Source: Deltaproteobacteria bacterium (lineage in GTDB: Bacteria; Bdellovibrionota; JACOXK01; 2-02-FULL-40-11). From it: a stretch of 6,933 nt of DNA. Location: NCBI GenBank assembly GCA_016193165.1, contig JACPST010000052.1, positions 1 through 6,933 on the forward strand. Reading direction: 5' to 3'. Both the position numbers and the translations under genes were made by a program. Positions 5,625-6,933 of the stretch are shown here, piece by piece (the stretch's first letter is position 1; every line of letters starts with the position of its first letter). The notes below the pieces were generated by a model, which had not been told where the DNA came from, did not search any database, and saw only the letters and a list, made by a program, of their open reading frames with translations.

Positions 5625-6926
5625 ATGAATATTACAATACTGGGAACAGGCTATGTGGGATTGGTGTCAGGCACTTGTTTCTCGGAAAATGGGAATGATG
5701 TCTATTGTGTCGATATAGATGAAACAAAAATCCGTAACCTTTCTAAAGGCCTTGTCCCTTTCTATGAGCCTGGCTTAGAAGAACTAATTAAACGAAACAC
5801 TAAAAATGGCCGATTAAAATTCACTACAAATAGCGCCCAAGCCATTCAAGGTTCTAAAATCATCTTTATTGCGGTTGGAACTCCCCCAGCTGAAGATGGC
5901 TCTTCTGATTTAAAATATGTCCTTCAGACTGCCAAAACGATTGCCCAAGCCATGAATGAACATAAATACATCGTACTTAAAAGCACTGTCCCCTTAGGCG
6001 CTTCTCAAAAAATATCAGTGATCATTCGCCAACATTCCTCGTATCCTTTTGATATTATTTCTAATCCAGAATTCTTAAAAGAAGGCAATGCTATAGAAGA
6101 TTTTTTAAAACCGGAACGCGTTGTAATTGGAGCGGAAAGCAAAGAAGCCATCCAAATCATGAAAGAACTTTATTCTCCTTTTGTCCGATCTGGCAACCCC
6201 ATTTTAGTCATGGACAATATGAGCGCAGAACTTTCAAAATATGCCTGTAATTCCTTCTTAGCGACTAAAATTTCATTTATCAATGAAATCGCAAATTTAT
6301 GTGAATCTGTCGGAGCAAATATTGAGCACGTCAGACATACCATGATCACAGATTCACGCATTGGACCTAAATTTTTATATCCGGGCACAGGCTATGGGGG
6401 AAGTTGTTTTGCCAAAGACGTACAGGCTCTAATGGCCAGCTCTGAGCAGGTTCAAAAAAAAATAAAAATCTTAGAAGCGGTTGAAGAAGTCAATCATAAA
6501 CAGAAAGAAATTCTTTTTAATAAACTCTCTGCCTATTTCAAAGGATCTCTGAAAGAAAAAACCATCGCGGTTTGGGGACTTTCTTTTAAACCCAATACAG
6601 ATGATATAAGAGAAGCTCCAGCTGTATCTGTCATCAAAAAGTTATTAGATAGTAAAACAAAGGTAAAAGTATATGATCCCGTAGCGCTGGAAAATACTAA
6701 ACATATTTTTGAAAACCAAATTGACTACTACGACAACAGTTATGATTGTTTAAAAAATGCCGATGCTCTTTTAATTTTAACTGAATGGAACGAGTTTAGA
6801 AAACCCAACTTTTCCAAGATAAAAGCCCTTCTTAAACAACCTGTTATTTTTGATGGGAGAAATCTCTTCGATCCAACTATTATGAAAAGTAATGGATTTT
6901 ATTATGAAGGAATCGGTCTAAGATGA
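5625..6926 (+). CDS. ugd: UDP-glucose 6-dehydrogenase
   Basis: Cytoplasmic NAD-dependent enzyme that oxidises UDP-glucose twice to UDP-glucuronate, a precursor of uronic-acid polysaccharides, UDP-xylose and some LPS sugars. The N-terminal Rossmann domain opens with ILGTGYVGLVSG (GxGxxG, residues 5-16) and has Asp30 at the NAD ribose position. The catalytic set is complete: NPEFLKEG (147-154, Glu149), Lys205, the Asn209 region, and the nucleophile Cys261 in GTGYGGSCFAKD with Asp265. The C-terminal UDP-binding domain carries WGLSFKPNTDDIREAP (317-332). Length 433 is typical. The ATG at 5625 puts the dinucleotide fold at residue 5, as expected, although no Shine-Dalgarno precedes it. The stop overlaps an ATG (ATGA), pointing to a downstream partner. 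UDP-mannuronate/ManNAc dehydrogenases are related alternatives, but the sequence follows the Ugd pattern closely. Confidence 0.95.
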   Translation: MNITILGTGYVGLVSGTCFSENGNDVYCVDIDETKIRNLSKGLVPFYEPGLEELIKRNTKNGRLKFTTNSAQAIQGSKIIFIAVGTPPAEDGSSDLKYVLQTAKTIAQAMNEHKYIVLKSTVPLGASQKISVIIRQHSSYPFDIISNPEFLKEGNAIEDFLKPERVVIGAESKEAIQIMKELYSPFVRSGNPILVMDNMSAELSKYACNSFLATKISFINEIANLCESVGANIEHVRHTMITDSRIGPKFLYPGTGYGGSCFAKDVQALMASSEQVQKKIKILEAVEEVNHKQKEILFNKLSAYFKGSLKEKTIAVWGLSFKPNTDDIREAPAVSVIKKLLDSKTKVKVYDPVALENTKHIFENQIDYYDNSYDCLKNADALLILTEWNEFRKPNFSKIKALLKQPVIFDGRNLFDPTIMKSNGFYYEGIGLR

Positions 6927-6933
6927 TCCAGCA
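6923..6933 (+). CDS. Possible start of a coupled downstream ORF, cut by the window edge
   Basis: The ugd stop TGA overlaps an ATG (ATGA at 6923-6926), which continues ATG ATC CAG to the edge. Such overlaps are common within operons, and ugd is often followed by nucleotide-sugar genes such as a UDP-glucuronate decarboxylase or epimerase. Only three codons are visible, so identity cannot be claimed. Confidence 0.35.

Noticed and set aside
6170..6388. 72-codon open frame on the minus strand inside ugd
   Set aside because: It is fully antisense to the conserved catalytic part of ugd, has no Shine-Dalgarno and matches no family I recognise; a shadow frame.
1..6933. Mobile element, CRISPR, defence system, tRNA or attachment site
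   Set aside because: Both strands are filled with ordinary housekeeping and envelope genes; no direct repeats in series, transposase motifs or cloverleaf-like segments were seen.

Overview
The window is AT-rich (by eye roughly 38-40% GC), densely packed and read with the standard code. It comes from a Gram-negative bacterium. Evidence for an outer membrane is an MsbA-type ABC exporter, the heptose-pathway phosphatase GmhB and a UDP-glucose 6-dehydrogenase in one stretch. The glycyl-tRNA synthetase is the single-chain (alpha2) type, which argues against most beta/gammaproteobacteria and fits groups such as Omnitrophota, Elusimicrobiota, spirochaetes or deltaproteobacteria-like lineages. I cannot place it further from sequence alone.

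Layout: (a) 1-1860, minus strand: an MsbA-like ABC transporter (1860->175), whose end overlaps by 10 bp the start of a glycyl-tRNA synthetase gene that runs off the left edge. (b) 1861-1965: a divergent promoter region. (c) 1966-2520, plus strand: gmhB alone, convergent with and overlapping recO by 26 bp. (d) 5493->2495, minus strand: a three-gene operon of a YbhN/UPF0104-type membrane protein, mgtE and recO, joined by two 14-bp start/stop overlaps. (e) 5494-5624: a second divergent intergenic region, with a terminator-like hairpin and a perfect -35 box. (f) 5625-6926, plus strand: ugd, followed by an ATGA overlap into a further ORF cut by the right edge.

Functionally the window mixes envelope polysaccharide/lipid genes (MsbA-like exporter, GmhB, Ugd, possibly the YbhN-like protein) with housekeeping genes (GlyRS, MgtE magnesium channel, RecO repair protein).

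The most unusual signal is that two otherwise intact genes each seem to lack a short conserved piece without losing frame. The ABC transporter lacks about 26 residues between Walker A and the Q-loop. The YbhN-like protein lacks about 20 residues covering the family's glycine-rich P-x-G-x-G-V motif. These may be real in-frame deletions or assembly collapses, and raw reads would settle it. I saw no mobile element, CRISPR array, tRNA or rRNA.
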